A stretch of 5,678 nucleotides of DNA, from assembly GCA_021846065.1 (NCBI GenBank), contig JAJZCP010000113.1, positions 1 to 5,678 on the forward strand, in the 5' to 3' direction. The notes beneath the pieces were generated by a model. The model searched no databases, was not told where the DNA came from, and saw only the letters and a program-made list of their open reading frames with translations. Made by a program: the position numbers and the translations under genes. Shown here in pieces: positions 1-5,640 of this stretch (its first letter is position 1; the number at the start of each line of letters is the position of its first letter). The stretch is from Acidobacteriota bacterium (GTDB taxonomy: Bacteria > Acidobacteriota > Terriglobia > Terriglobales > Acidobacteriaceae).

Positions 1-1
1 C

Positions 2-68
2 GTTGATGGCCATGGCAGTCATTGTGCTGCTGATTGCCTGCGTGAATCTGGCAAATCTGCTTTTGCTG
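2..68 (+). repeat. Exact 67-bp direct repeat, copy 1 (left edge)
   Basis: These bases are identical to 412-478, at an offset of 410 bp. Base 1 and base 69 break the match. In copy 2 the sequence encodes the first FtsX membrane segment (LMAMAVIVLLIACVNLANLL) in the permease frame. In copy 1 that same peptide frame is shifted against the downstream permease frame and ends at a TAA at 93-95. The in-frame peptide just after the repeat (VAPAGFEG) is normal for this family, so the break lies at about base 68/69. The likely cause is a contig-end assembly chimera; a real out-of-frame duplication cannot be excluded from sequence alone. Confidence 0.95.
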
Positions 69-2008
69 TTGCACCCGCCGGATTCGAAGGGCTAAATCGC
101 GAAATGCCTGCGCAGATTTTTGTTCCTCTGAGTATGGAGCCGGCGTTGCCGACCCACGGCACGAGCTGGCTCAACCGACACGACGCGGTCTGGATCAACA
201 TCGTGGCGCGCCTGCGCCCGGGCATGACGTTGAAACGCGCCGAGGTAGCGCTGAATCCGCTGTGGCATGCGCTGCGAAGCGAAGAATTGCCACTTTTTAA
301 GAGCCGCTCGCAGAGGTTCACGAATTCCTTCCTGCATACGCACTTGTTTGTTACCAGCGGAGTTCAGGGCCTGCCGTTTCTGCAGGATGAGTACGGCCCT
401 AAAGTAAAAGTGTTGATGGCCATGGCAGTCATTGTGCTGCTGATTGCCTGCGTGAATCTGGCAAATCTGCTTTTGCTGCGCGGGGTGGTTCGCGCGCGAG
501 AGGTCGGCGTGCGAGCGGCTCTGGGTGCTTCCCGGGGGCGCCTGCTGGTATGGGTTCTGACAGAGGGCTTACTCCTCGCGTGGCTGGGTGGGCTGGCTGG
601 CATTGCGCTCGGCTTCTCGATCGCACACCCCTTAGCCGCCACTTTGTTCGGGGATGCTGTCAACCCTGGTCCCCGGGTTTTTTCCGAAAGCGCCCGCCTG
701 CTGCTGTTTGGATTTCTTGCCGTCTCCACAACCGGACTACTGAGTTGTCTGCCTGCCATGTGGCTTACTACGCGACCGGACCTGACGCGCGTGTTCCACG
801 ACGGCACAGAGCAAAACGCCCGCAGTTGGAGCCATCTCCGGCTGACATTCACCACGCTGCAGATCGCACTGAGTTTTGTCCTGCTGGTGGCTGCCTTTCT
901 GCTGACCCGGACACTGTATAACCTGCGCACCACAACGCTGGGAATCCGGCCCGATCACCTGATGCAGTTCTCTACCGACGTGCGCAGCCTGGGCGGCCAG
1001 CCGGAGGAAGCGGGGCGATGGATGCATCAGATTGCGAACTCCATCCGCCACGAGGCCGGAATCAGCAGTGTGGGTTATGCATCCGTCGGAGTTCTGACTG
1101 GCGACGCAACCGGAAGCGACATTACGGTCGCTGGATACCAGCCAAAAACGGAGGACGATATATCGCCTGACTCGAATAATGTCAGTCAGGATTTTTTTAC
1201 GGCACTAGGGATTCCTCTTGTGGCCGGTCGAGTCTTCACGGCCGATGATCGTGCCGGTGCGCCAAAAGTGGCAGTTGTCAATGACATCTTTGCAAGTCAC
1301 TATTTCGGCGATCCCCGTAAAGCGCTGGGGCAGATGTTCTGCTTCGGAGCGGGGCCGGGCCATGTTCCGGACGTCAGGATTGTGGGGGTCGTGCAGGCGG
1401 CTCGATCCATTCAGGTGGAGAGGAAGCCGAATCCGTCCATCTATATCCCCTTTGCCCAGAGCAATGCACAACGGGCATTCGTGTATGTACGAACAGTGGA
1501 GAACCCAGCGTCGGTCAGTGCAACCATCCGGCGCGCGGTCAACCGCGTCAACCCGGCATTACCCGTGGACGGCCTGGGAACAATGCAGGAGCAGATCGCC
1601 GAGAACATCGCTTCGCCGCGCCTGCTGGCATTGCTGTCCATCGGCTTCGGGATGCTCGCCGCGTTTCTGGCAGCAATCGGACTGTACGGTGTTCTTTCGT
1701 ACTCCATGGTGCAGCGCACGCGGGAGATCGGCATACGCATGGCGCTGGGTGCAAGCCGCTGGCAGGTGGTGCGATTGGTAATGCGGCAGGTAGGCGTACT
1801 CTCGATCGCTGCGGTTCTTATAGGAATCCCGGCAAGCCTGCTGCTCGGCCGCTATCTCCGGGCAGAGCTCTTCCACGTCGGCTCCTACGACCCGTGGAGC
1901 ATCGCTGGCGCCGCGTTGATTTCGTTGGGCGCCATTGCGCTGGCCGCGTATCTCCCCGCGCGCCGCGCGGCGTCTGTCGATCCCATGGAGGCACTACGCG
2001 CGGAGTGA
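68..2008 (+). CDS. ADOP-type (MacB/FtsX) ABC transporter permease, 5'-truncated
   Basis: This is an inner-membrane permease of the MacB/FtsX superfamily with two permease modules in one chain, the layout of acidobacterial duplicated orphan permeases. The visible protein starts inside the first periplasmic MacB-type domain: codons from 68 read VAPAGFEGLNRE and run into the first internal ATG at 104. The first FtsX module follows, with a membrane segment near 413-480, the cytoplasmic motif REVGVRAALGAS near 497-532, and further membrane segments near 545-625, 700-765 and 840-905. A second periplasmic domain spans about 930-1610. The second FtsX module has membrane segments near 1620-1695, 1790-1850 and 1900-1965, the matching motif REIGIRMALGAS near 1720-1755, and a family-typical end, VDPMEALRAE. 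Roughly the first 200 residues of a family member of about 800 residues are missing. The frame stays open to base 2, but bases 2-68 are a misplaced copy of 412-478, so the ATG at 104 is not a credible natural start. No ATPase gene lies downstream. The substrate is unknown. Confidence 0.88.
   Translation, partial: VAPAGFEGLNREMPAQIFVPLSMEPALPTHGTSWLNRHDAVWINIVARLRPGMTLKRAEVALNPLWHALRSEELPLFKSRSQRFTNSFLHTHLFVTSGVQGLPFLQDEYGPKVKVLMAMAVIVLLIACVNLANLLLLRGVVRAREVGVRAALGASRGRLLVWVLTEGLLLAWLGGLAGIALGFSIAHPLAATLFGDAVNPGPRVFSESARLLLFGFLAVSTTGLLSCLPAMWLTTRPDLTRVFHDGTEQNARSWSHLRLTFTTLQIALSFVLLVAAFLLTRTLYNLRTTTLGIRPDHLMQFSTDVRSLGGQPEEAGRWMHQIANSIRHEAGISSVGYASVGVLTGDATGSDITVAGYQPKTEDDISPDSNNVSQDFFTALGIPLVAGRVFTADDRAGAPKVAVVNDIFASHYFGDPRKALGQMFCFGAGPGHVPDVRIVGVVQAARSIQVERKPNPSIYIPFAQSNAQRAFVYVRTVENPASVSATIRRAVNRVNPALPVDGLGTMQEQIAENIASPRLLALLSIGFGMLAAFLAAIGLYGVLSYSMVQRTREIGIRMALGASRWQVVRLVMRQVGVLSIAAVLIGIPASLLLGRYLRAELFHVGSYDPWSIAGAALISLGAIALAAYLPARRAASVDPMEALRAE
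412..478 (+). repeat. Exact 67-bp direct repeat, copy 2 (inside permease gene)
   Basis: This is the native copy of the repeat. It lies in frame within the permease gene and encodes its first FtsX transmembrane helix. It matches 2-68 at every base. Confidence 0.95.
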
Positions 2009-2151
2009 GGCAGGGCGCATGGTGTCATCGAAGGCTCAGCGTATTGCGAGACAGTTCGGGAGTTTCGGGAAGGCGCATCGGCGAAGTTCGAGAGCAATGC
2101 GTTGCGATTCCAGGTCATTTCCCCTGGGGCCGATCCGAGTGGACACCCACG

Positions 2152-2157
2152 TAGAAT
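2152..2157 (+). promoter_or_regulatory. Possible -10 box for the carbonic anhydrase/yggX/amidohydrolase cluster
   Basis: TAGAAT matches the sigma-70 consensus TATAAT at five of six positions and lies in the 169-bp gap before the cluster. No good -35 hexamer is seen 16-18 bp upstream (the bases there are GC-rich), so this is tentative. If it is used, transcription would begin around 2163-2165. That leaves a leader of only about 14 nt and would exclude the TTG at 2163 as the start codon. No terminator hairpin with a T-run for the preceding permease was found in the gap. Confidence 0.3.
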
Positions 2158-2164
2158 AGCTATT

Positions 2165-2168
2165 GAGG
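2165..2168 (+). promoter_or_regulatory. Shine-Dalgarno site deciding the GTG 2178 start
   Basis: GAGG lies 9 nt upstream of the GTG at 2178. It overlaps the codons just after the alternative TTG at 2163, which itself has no clear Shine-Dalgarno site. This favours GTG 2178 as the start of the carbonic anhydrase-like gene. Confidence 0.65.
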
Positions 2169-2177
2169 ATTTCACGC

Positions 2178-2720
2178 GTGATTCGCTCGTATCAGGGGAA
2201 GCTGCCCCACATTCCTGCCAGTTGCTACGTGGACGCGTCGGCACAGGTGATTGGCGATGTGGTGCTCGGAGAGAACTCCAGCATCTGGATGAACGCGGTG
2301 GTGCGCGGGGATGTGCATTCGATCCGCATCGGCGCCAACTCCAACGTTCAGGATTGCTCGGTGGTTCACGGGATGCGCCACCGTTACCCGGTGACGATTG
2401 GTGACTGGGTAACGATCGGCCACAATGTGACGGTGCATGGATGCACGATTGAAGATGCCTGCCTGATCGGGATGGGCGTGCGCATTCTGAACGATGCGCG
2501 CATCGGCGAAGGGTCCATTATTGCGGCCGGGGCCGTGATCCCGGAGCACACGGTGGTGCCGCCGCGCACCCTGTGGGCGGGTGTTCCTGGCAAGCAGCGC
2601 CGCGAGCTGTCGGATGGCGACCGCGCGATGATTCTCCAGTACGCGAAGAATTATCTGGACTACACAAAAATTTATCTGGAAGAGAGTCGCGGTGCCGCGT
2701 CGGACGCGGCCCAGCGGTAA
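2178..2720 (+). CDS. Gamma-class carbonic anhydrase-like (CamH/YrdA type) hexapeptide-repeat protein
   Basis: This cytoplasmic protein of 180 residues has a left-handed beta-helix built from hexapeptide repeats and most likely acts as a trimer with metal between subunits. The family reaction is reversible CO2 hydration, although several close relatives show little activity. Counting from GTG 2178, the expected metal ligands are His64 (SVVHG), His82 (IGHN) and His87 (VHGC), with the 5-residue spacing of the last two conserved. The family residues Arg43 and Asp45 (RGD) and Gln58-Asp59 (VQD) are also present. The acidic loop of the archaeal Cam enzyme is absent, which points to the CamH/YrdA subgroup. 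A C-terminal helix (about 150-175) follows the helix core, as in relatives. The start was chosen because GAGG lies 9 nt upstream and MIRSYQGK fits the family N-terminus; TTG 2163 would add five residues. It is the first gene of a probable operon, 10 bp before yggX. Confidence 0.9.
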   Translation: MIRSYQGKLPHIPASCYVDASAQVIGDVVLGENSSIWMNAVVRGDVHSIRIGANSNVQDCSVVHGMRHRYPVTIGDWVTIGHNVTVHGCTIEDACLIGMGVRILNDARIGEGSIIAAGAVIPEHTVVPPRTLWAGVPGKQRRELSDGDRAMILQYAKNYLDYTKIYLEESRGAASDAAQR

Positions 2721-2730
2721 GAGGGAGTGT

Positions 2731-3003
2731 ATGGCACGCACGGTGTTCTGTGTTCGGCATAAGCAGGAGATGGAGGGTCTGGACGAGCCGCCGTTCGACA
2801 CGGAGCTCGGCCAGAAGATTTATGAGAACGTCTCCAGACAGGCGTGGGGTGAGTGGGCGGAGTACCAGAAGATGCTGCTGAATGAGTATCGCCTGCAGCC
2901 GTGGACGCGCGAGGCGCAGGAGTTTCTGGTGGAGCAGATGCAGCGGTACTTTTTCGGCGAGGGTGTCGAGATGCCGAAGGAATATGTTCCGCCGACGCAG
3001 TAG
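2731..3003 (+). CDS. yggX: Probable Fe(2+)-trafficking / oxidative damage protection protein YggX
   Basis: This small cytoplasmic protein of 90 residues has the full length of the YggX family. It begins MARTVFCVRHKQEMEGLDEP, matching the family N-terminus (xxRTxFCxxxxxEAEGxD), with the conserved Cys7. The central part, LGQKIYENVSRQAWGEW followed by MLLNEYRL, and the C-terminal FFGEGVEMPKEYVPP also follow the enterobacterial YggX pattern. In enteric bacteria YggX is linked to iron handling, protection of iron-sulphur proteins from superoxide, and DNA repair; a direct iron-carrier role is proposed rather than settled. The ATG start has GAGG at 2721-2724, 6 nt upstream. The gene lies 10 bp after the carbonic anhydrase-like gene and 10 bp before the amidohydrolase gene, so co-translation from one message is likely. 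No OxyR or SoxR-like site was recognised. Confidence 0.93.
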   Translation: MARTVFCVRHKQEMEGLDEPPFDTELGQKIYENVSRQAWGEWAEYQKMLLNEYRLQPWTREAQEFLVEQMQRYFFGEGVEMPKEYVPPTQ

Positions 3004-3004
3004 C

Positions 3005-3010
3005 CGGAAG
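3005..3010 (+). promoter_or_regulatory. Shine-Dalgarno-like site for the amidohydrolase start at 3014
   Basis: GGAAGG lies directly after the yggX stop codon and 3 nt before ATG 3014. The spacing is short but the match is purine-rich. The alternative ATG at 3071 has only GC-rich sequence before it and no clear site. Confidence 0.4.
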
Positions 3011-3013
3011 GCG

Positions 3014-4753
3014 ATGACGGCGCCCTCGCAGGCGTTTGACACGCACGGGGGCTGGCGGGCCCGGCGCGGTATGCGCTGCTGGATGTTTCTTTTCGTTTGC
3101 CTGCTCGGCGGCGGCGTAACGCGGGCGCAGTCGGCCGTCAGCCTGATTCTGGTTCACGGAAAAATCTGGACGGAGCACCCTGCGCAGCCGCAGGCGGAGG
3201 CTGTCGCTGTTTCCGCAGACAGGATTGTTGCGGTTGGCACCTCCGCGGCGATGTTGAAGCTGGCTGGCCCGAAAACGAAGATTATCGATTTACACGGCCG
3301 CCGCATGCTACCGGGCTTTAACGATGCGCATGTGCACCTGGTGGCGGGCGGTGCGGCGCTGGCGGGCGTGCATCTGCCGAGCGCCAAGAGCGCGGCGGAG
3401 TTTCGCGACCGCATTGCCGCGTTTGCCCGCACCCAGCCGAAGGGCACGTGGATTGCGTCGGGCAACTGGGACCAGACAGGCTGGAATCCGCCGGAGTACC
3501 CCGACCACCAGATGATCGATGCGGTGACGCCGGACAACCCAGTCGCTGTCTGGCGGCTGGATGGCCACATGCTGCTGGCGAATGCGCTGGCGATGAAGCT
3601 GGCCGGGGTAGACCGCAACACGAAAGATATTCCGGGCGGAGTGATTGTCCGCGACGCAGAGGGAAATCCAACCGGGATTTTCAAGGATGCGGCGACGGAT
3701 CTGATTGAGCGCGTGATTCCGCCGCTGACGCCGGTGCAGATTACGGCGGCTACGCTGGCGGCGCAGGCCTATGCGTTTGCCAACGGCGTGACCAGCGTGC
3801 AGGACCTTCCTGGCTCAACCCATGACATCACCGGGCCGGCGAATCTGCGTGTCTATCAGGCGCTCGAGCGCTCCGGCCAGCTCCATCTGCGAATCTCTGC
3901 CGGCGTTCGTCTGCTGGACTGGAAGCAACTGGCGGATCGTGGCATTGAAACCGGCTTTGGCAACACCACGCTGCACTTTGGCGGGTTAAAAAGTTTTGCC
4001 GATGGTGGGCTGGGCGCGGACACGGCGTGGATGATGCAGCCCTACGTCAACAATCCGAAGAACAGCGGCCTGGCCAGCGATGAGCTGCAGGACCCGGCCG
4101 CGATGTATGCGGACATGCTGAGCGGCGATCGCGCCCATCTGCAACTCATTACCCATGCAATTGGCGACCGCGCCAACCACACCATCCTGGATATGTACGA
4201 GCGCGTGGAGCAAGCCGATGGGCCGCGCGATCGCCGCTTGCGCATAGAACACGCGCAGCACCTGCTGCCGTCGGATATTCGGCGATTTGCGCAGTTGCAC
4301 GTCATTGCCTCCATGCAGCCGTATCACGCGATTGACGATGGCCGCTGGGCGGAAAAGCTGATCGGCGCGAGGCGCGCCGAGACGAGCTATGCCTGGCGCT
4401 CGCTGCTCGACTCCGGCGCCGTGCTGGCCTTTGGCAGCGACTGGCCGGTGGCGCCCATGTCGCCGCTGATGGGCATTTACGCAGCAGCCACCCGGCGCAC
4501 GCTGGATGGCAAAAATCCCGGGGGGTGGATTCCGGCGCAAAAGATTACGGTGAAAGAAGCCATCCATGCATACACGGTGGGGTCGGCCTACGCGGAGTTT
4601 GAGGACTCGATCAAGGGCTCAATCCAGCCGGGAAAGCTGGCGGACTTTGTGGTGCTGTCCGACGATATTCTGGCCATCGACCCGGCGCAAATCCGCAACA
4701 CGCGGGTGGAGCTGACAGTGCTCGGCGGCCAGGTGGTGTATCCGCAGCCGTAG
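3014..4753 (+). CDS. Exported metal-dependent amidohydrolase, YtcJ-like (Amidohydro_3 family)
   Basis: This is a TIM-barrel metal-dependent hydrolase of 579 residues with a predicted export signal. It likely hydrolyses an amide or related bond outside the cytoplasm; the substrate is unknown. Counting from ATG 3014, metal-site motifs appear in order: His106-x-His108 (NDAHVHL), Lys326 in KSFADGGLG (a candidate carboxylated lysine in this family), His381 (THAIGD), His413 (IEHAQH) and Asp476 (FGSDWP). The N-terminal beta-sandwich part (LILVHGKIWT, VAVGTSAAM) and the C-terminal GSIQPGKLADFVVL are typical amidohydrolase flanks. The signal peptide core is MFLFVCLLGGG at about 24-34, with likely cleavage after Ala38 (TRA before Q). 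Start choice is uncertain: ATG 3014 has a purine-rich ribosome site but gives a long N-region, while ATG 3071 gives a more compact signal peptide and 560 residues. It is the last gene of the cluster, 10 bp after yggX. Confidence 0.9.
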   Translation: MTAPSQAFDTHGGWRARRGMRCWMFLFVCLLGGGVTRAQSAVSLILVHGKIWTEHPAQPQAEAVAVSADRIVAVGTSAAMLKLAGPKTKIIDLHGRRMLPGFNDAHVHLVAGGAALAGVHLPSAKSAAEFRDRIAAFARTQPKGTWIASGNWDQTGWNPPEYPDHQMIDAVTPDNPVAVWRLDGHMLLANALAMKLAGVDRNTKDIPGGVIVRDAEGNPTGIFKDAATDLIERVIPPLTPVQITAATLAAQAYAFANGVTSVQDLPGSTHDITGPANLRVYQALERSGQLHLRISAGVRLLDWKQLADRGIETGFGNTTLHFGGLKSFADGGLGADTAWMMQPYVNNPKNSGLASDELQDPAAMYADMLSGDRAHLQLITHAIGDRANHTILDMYERVEQADGPRDRRLRIEHAQHLLPSDIRRFAQLHVIASMQPYHAIDDGRWAEKLIGARRAETSYAWRSLLDSGAVLAFGSDWPVAPMSPLMGIYAAATRRTLDGKNPGGWIPAQKITVKEAIHAYTVGSAYAEFEDSIKGSIQPGKLADFVVLSDDILAIDPAQIRNTRVELTVLGGQVVYPQP

Positions 4754-4755
4754 CG

Positions 4756-4781
4756 GCCGGTCGGGCATGCGCAGGACCGGC
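4756..4781 (+). other. Stem-loop just after the amidohydrolase stop codon
   Basis: GCCGGTC (4756-4762) pairs perfectly with GACCGGC (4775-4781) around a 12-nt loop containing GCATGC. It begins 2 nt after the stop codon of the three-gene cluster. There is no T-run after it, so it is not a standard intrinsic terminator; it may protect the 3' end of the message or be chance in GC-rich DNA. Confidence 0.3.
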
Positions 4782-4789
4782 GCGCCGTG

Positions 4790-4795
4790 TAAACT
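4790..4795 (+). promoter_or_regulatory. Weak candidate -10 box for tRNA-Pro
   Basis: TAAACT matches TATAAT at four of six positions, 35 bp before the mature tRNA, and is followed by the GC-rich bases GGGC, as at stringently controlled stable-RNA promoters. No -35 hexamer is recognisable. The tRNA could instead be read through from the upstream cluster. Confidence 0.2.
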
Positions 4796-4830
4796 GGGCA
4801 AGACCCCGCGCTGCAGGAAGGCGCAACCGT

Positions 4831-4907
4831 CGGGACGTGGCTCAGCCTGGTAGAGCACTCGCTTGGGGTGCGAGGGGTCGGCAGTTCAAATCTGCCCGTC
4901 CCGACCA
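4831..4907 (+). tRNA. tRNA-Pro, anticodon GGG
   Basis: All four stems fold with full Watson-Crick pairing. The acceptor stem is CGGGACG (4831-4837) with CGTCCCG (4897-4903). The D stem is GCTC (4840-4843) with GAGC (4853-4856). The anticodon stem is CTCGC (4858-4862) with GCGAG (4870-4874), around loop TTGGGGT with anticodon GGG at 4865-4867. The variable loop is 5 nt, and the T stem is GGCAG (4880-4884) with CTGCC (4892-4896) around TTCAAAT. The discriminator is A4904 and CCA is encoded at 4905-4907. The first pair C1-G72 with A73 is the bacterial proline-tRNA identity pattern. The GGG anticodon reads CCC and CCU codons. The gene lies 77 bp after the amidohydrolase stop. Confidence 0.98.
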
Positions 4908-5076
4908 ATCGTTTTCCTGTTCCTCCTTCCGCAATCCCCCAAATTTTTCGGGCAAAGACCAGCTGCAGCACACTCGGCTGGATTTCTTGAGTCAGGCGGC
5001 GAGCCGCCGCCGTCTAAAATACGGGTTAATAGCGGTAGCTGCCCCGGGAACAGATCTACCGGAAAAAAAGAACCGC

Positions 5077-5081
5077 AGGAG
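5077..5081 (+). promoter_or_regulatory. Shine-Dalgarno site deciding the GTG 5090 start
   Basis: AGGAG lies 8 nt upstream of GTG 5090. An in-frame GTG at 5081 overlaps this site and has no proper site of its own, so 5090 is favoured. A possible -10 (TAAAAT at 5015-5020) lies upstream but has no matching -35. Confidence 0.7.
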
Positions 5082-5089
5082 TGCGCGCC

Positions 5090-5362
5090 GTGGCTTGGGA
5101 TGAGTCGTTTAGCTGCGATATCTGCCGTATCACCAAGCTGGCCACCAACCACTGGTGGCTGGTGACGCTGGGAGATGTCCTGTGTTTTGAGGAGGGGCAG
5201 CCGGCGCGGCACTTTACGCTGGTGCCGTGGGATGCAGGCGCCTCGCGGAACGAGGGCGTGTTTCACATCTGTGGGGAGAGCTGCGCGACCAAGGCGCTGG
5301 AGCGGTTTATGTCCAGCGGTTCACTCACCCAGGAGATTTCGCGCGCCGCGGCGCGGGTGTGA
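5090..5362 (+). CDS. Small four-cysteine protein, putative zinc-binding, function unknown
   Basis: This protein has 90 residues, starting at GTG 5090 with an AGGAG site 8 nt upstream. It has two cysteine pairs: C9-x2-C12 near the N-terminus (FSCDICRIT) and C61-x3-C65 in HICGESC. The second pair is followed by a predicted helix (CATKALERFM), which suggests a treble-clef or zinc-ribbon-like fold with His59 also nearby. Between the pairs is an aromatic-rich stretch (NHWWLVTLGD) and an additional Cys32. There is no signal peptide or membrane segment, so it should be cytoplasmic. I do not recognise a named family; similar small cysteine-pair proteins are, from memory, found as hypotheticals in Acidobacteriota. 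It stands alone after tRNA-Pro and ends 21 bp from a convergent gene. A role as a small nucleic-acid or protein-binding zinc module is possible but unproven. Confidence 0.8.
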   Translation: MAWDESFSCDICRITKLATNHWWLVTLGDVLCFEEGQPARHFTLVPWDAGASRNEGVFHICGESCATKALERFMSSGSLTQEISRAAARV

Positions 5363-5383
5363 GCCGTTTGAGGCGCAGCCGTG

Positions 5384-5626
5384 TCACATCACGAGCGCCA
5401 GCTTTTCCAGCTCCTGTTGCATGGAATCAATGGAGTGCCCGGTCTTGTCAAAGCGCACCACGGCATCGCGCGCGCTCTGCCGGGAGACGCCATACCCGCG
5501 GCCAGCCAGAAAACTGCTGATGAGGTCCGCCGCCTGCCAGCTGTCTACGCCATTCTGCAGCAGACTTTCGCGGAGCTCCTGCAACTCCACTGCAGGAAAC
5601 TTTTCGACCTGATTCCGCAATTCCAT
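5384..5626 (-). CDS. Small hypothetical helical protein
   Basis: This - strand gene encodes 80 residues. The ATG (5626-5624) is preceded by AAGGA at 5640-5636 with 9 nt spacing. An in-frame stop lies upstream at 5677-5675 with no other start codon between, so the N-terminus is fixed. The protein has no cysteine, signal peptide or membrane segment. It looks mainly alpha-helical: an N-terminal helix (about 13-25, ELQELRESLLQ), a middle part with SWQAADLISSFLAGRGYG, and a charged C-terminal helix (about 66-78, IDSMQQELEKLALV) that could form a short coiled coil. I do not recognise the family. It is convergent with the four-cysteine gene. Competing + strand frames through this stretch lack a good ribosome site and look less protein-like. 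Confidence 0.7.
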   Translation of the reverse strand: MELRNQVEKFPAVELQELRESLLQNGVDSWQAADLISSFLAGRGYGVSRQSARDAVVRFDKTGHSIDSMQQELEKLALVM

Positions 5627-5635
5627 TCGGTGTTT

Positions 5636-5640
5636 TCCTT
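5636..5640 (-). promoter_or_regulatory. Shine-Dalgarno site for the - strand small gene
   Basis: On the - strand this reads AAGGA, 9 nt before the ATG at 5626. It supports the - strand frame as the real coding frame in the right-hand part of the window. The remaining bases up to 5678 hold no other recognisable feature. Confidence 0.65.

Noticed and set aside
364..933. - strand frame of 189 codons opposite the permease
   Set aside because: It is a shadow of the permease codon pattern, rich in Arg, Ser and Pro with no recognisable domain.
2121..2129. Odd-length palindrome CCCCTGGGG upstream of the carbonic anhydrase-like gene
   Set aside because: It is too short, has no second half-site and no known operator match; probably chance in GC-rich DNA.
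2172..2801. Long - strand frame of 209 codons opposite the carbonic anhydrase-like gene
   Set aside because: It is antisense to a clearly recognised gene; its length reflects GC-rich codon structure, and its histidine- and arginine-rich translation is not protein-like.
4588..4971. - strand reading frame of 127 codons crossing the tRNA, containing GTGRFELPTPRTPSECSTRL
   Set aside because: The peptide is the antisense reading of tRNA-Pro, a well-known source of false gene calls. The rest is antisense to the amidohydrolase.
4995..5008. Hairpin GGCGG-CGAG-CCGCC between tRNA-Pro and the four-cysteine gene
   Set aside because: It has a five-bp stem only and is followed by CGTCTAAAAT rather than a T-run, so it does not support a terminator call.
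4837..5103. + strand reading frame beginning MAQPGRALAWGARGRQFKSA
   Set aside because: Its first part is the tRNA-Pro gene itself read as protein, another recurrent spurious call; the remainder has no family resemblance.
5358..5388. TGTGA/TCACA inverted repeat covering the two convergent stop codons
   Set aside because: A five-bp stem with a 21-nt loop is weak, and the symmetry comes partly from the two TGA stop codons themselves.
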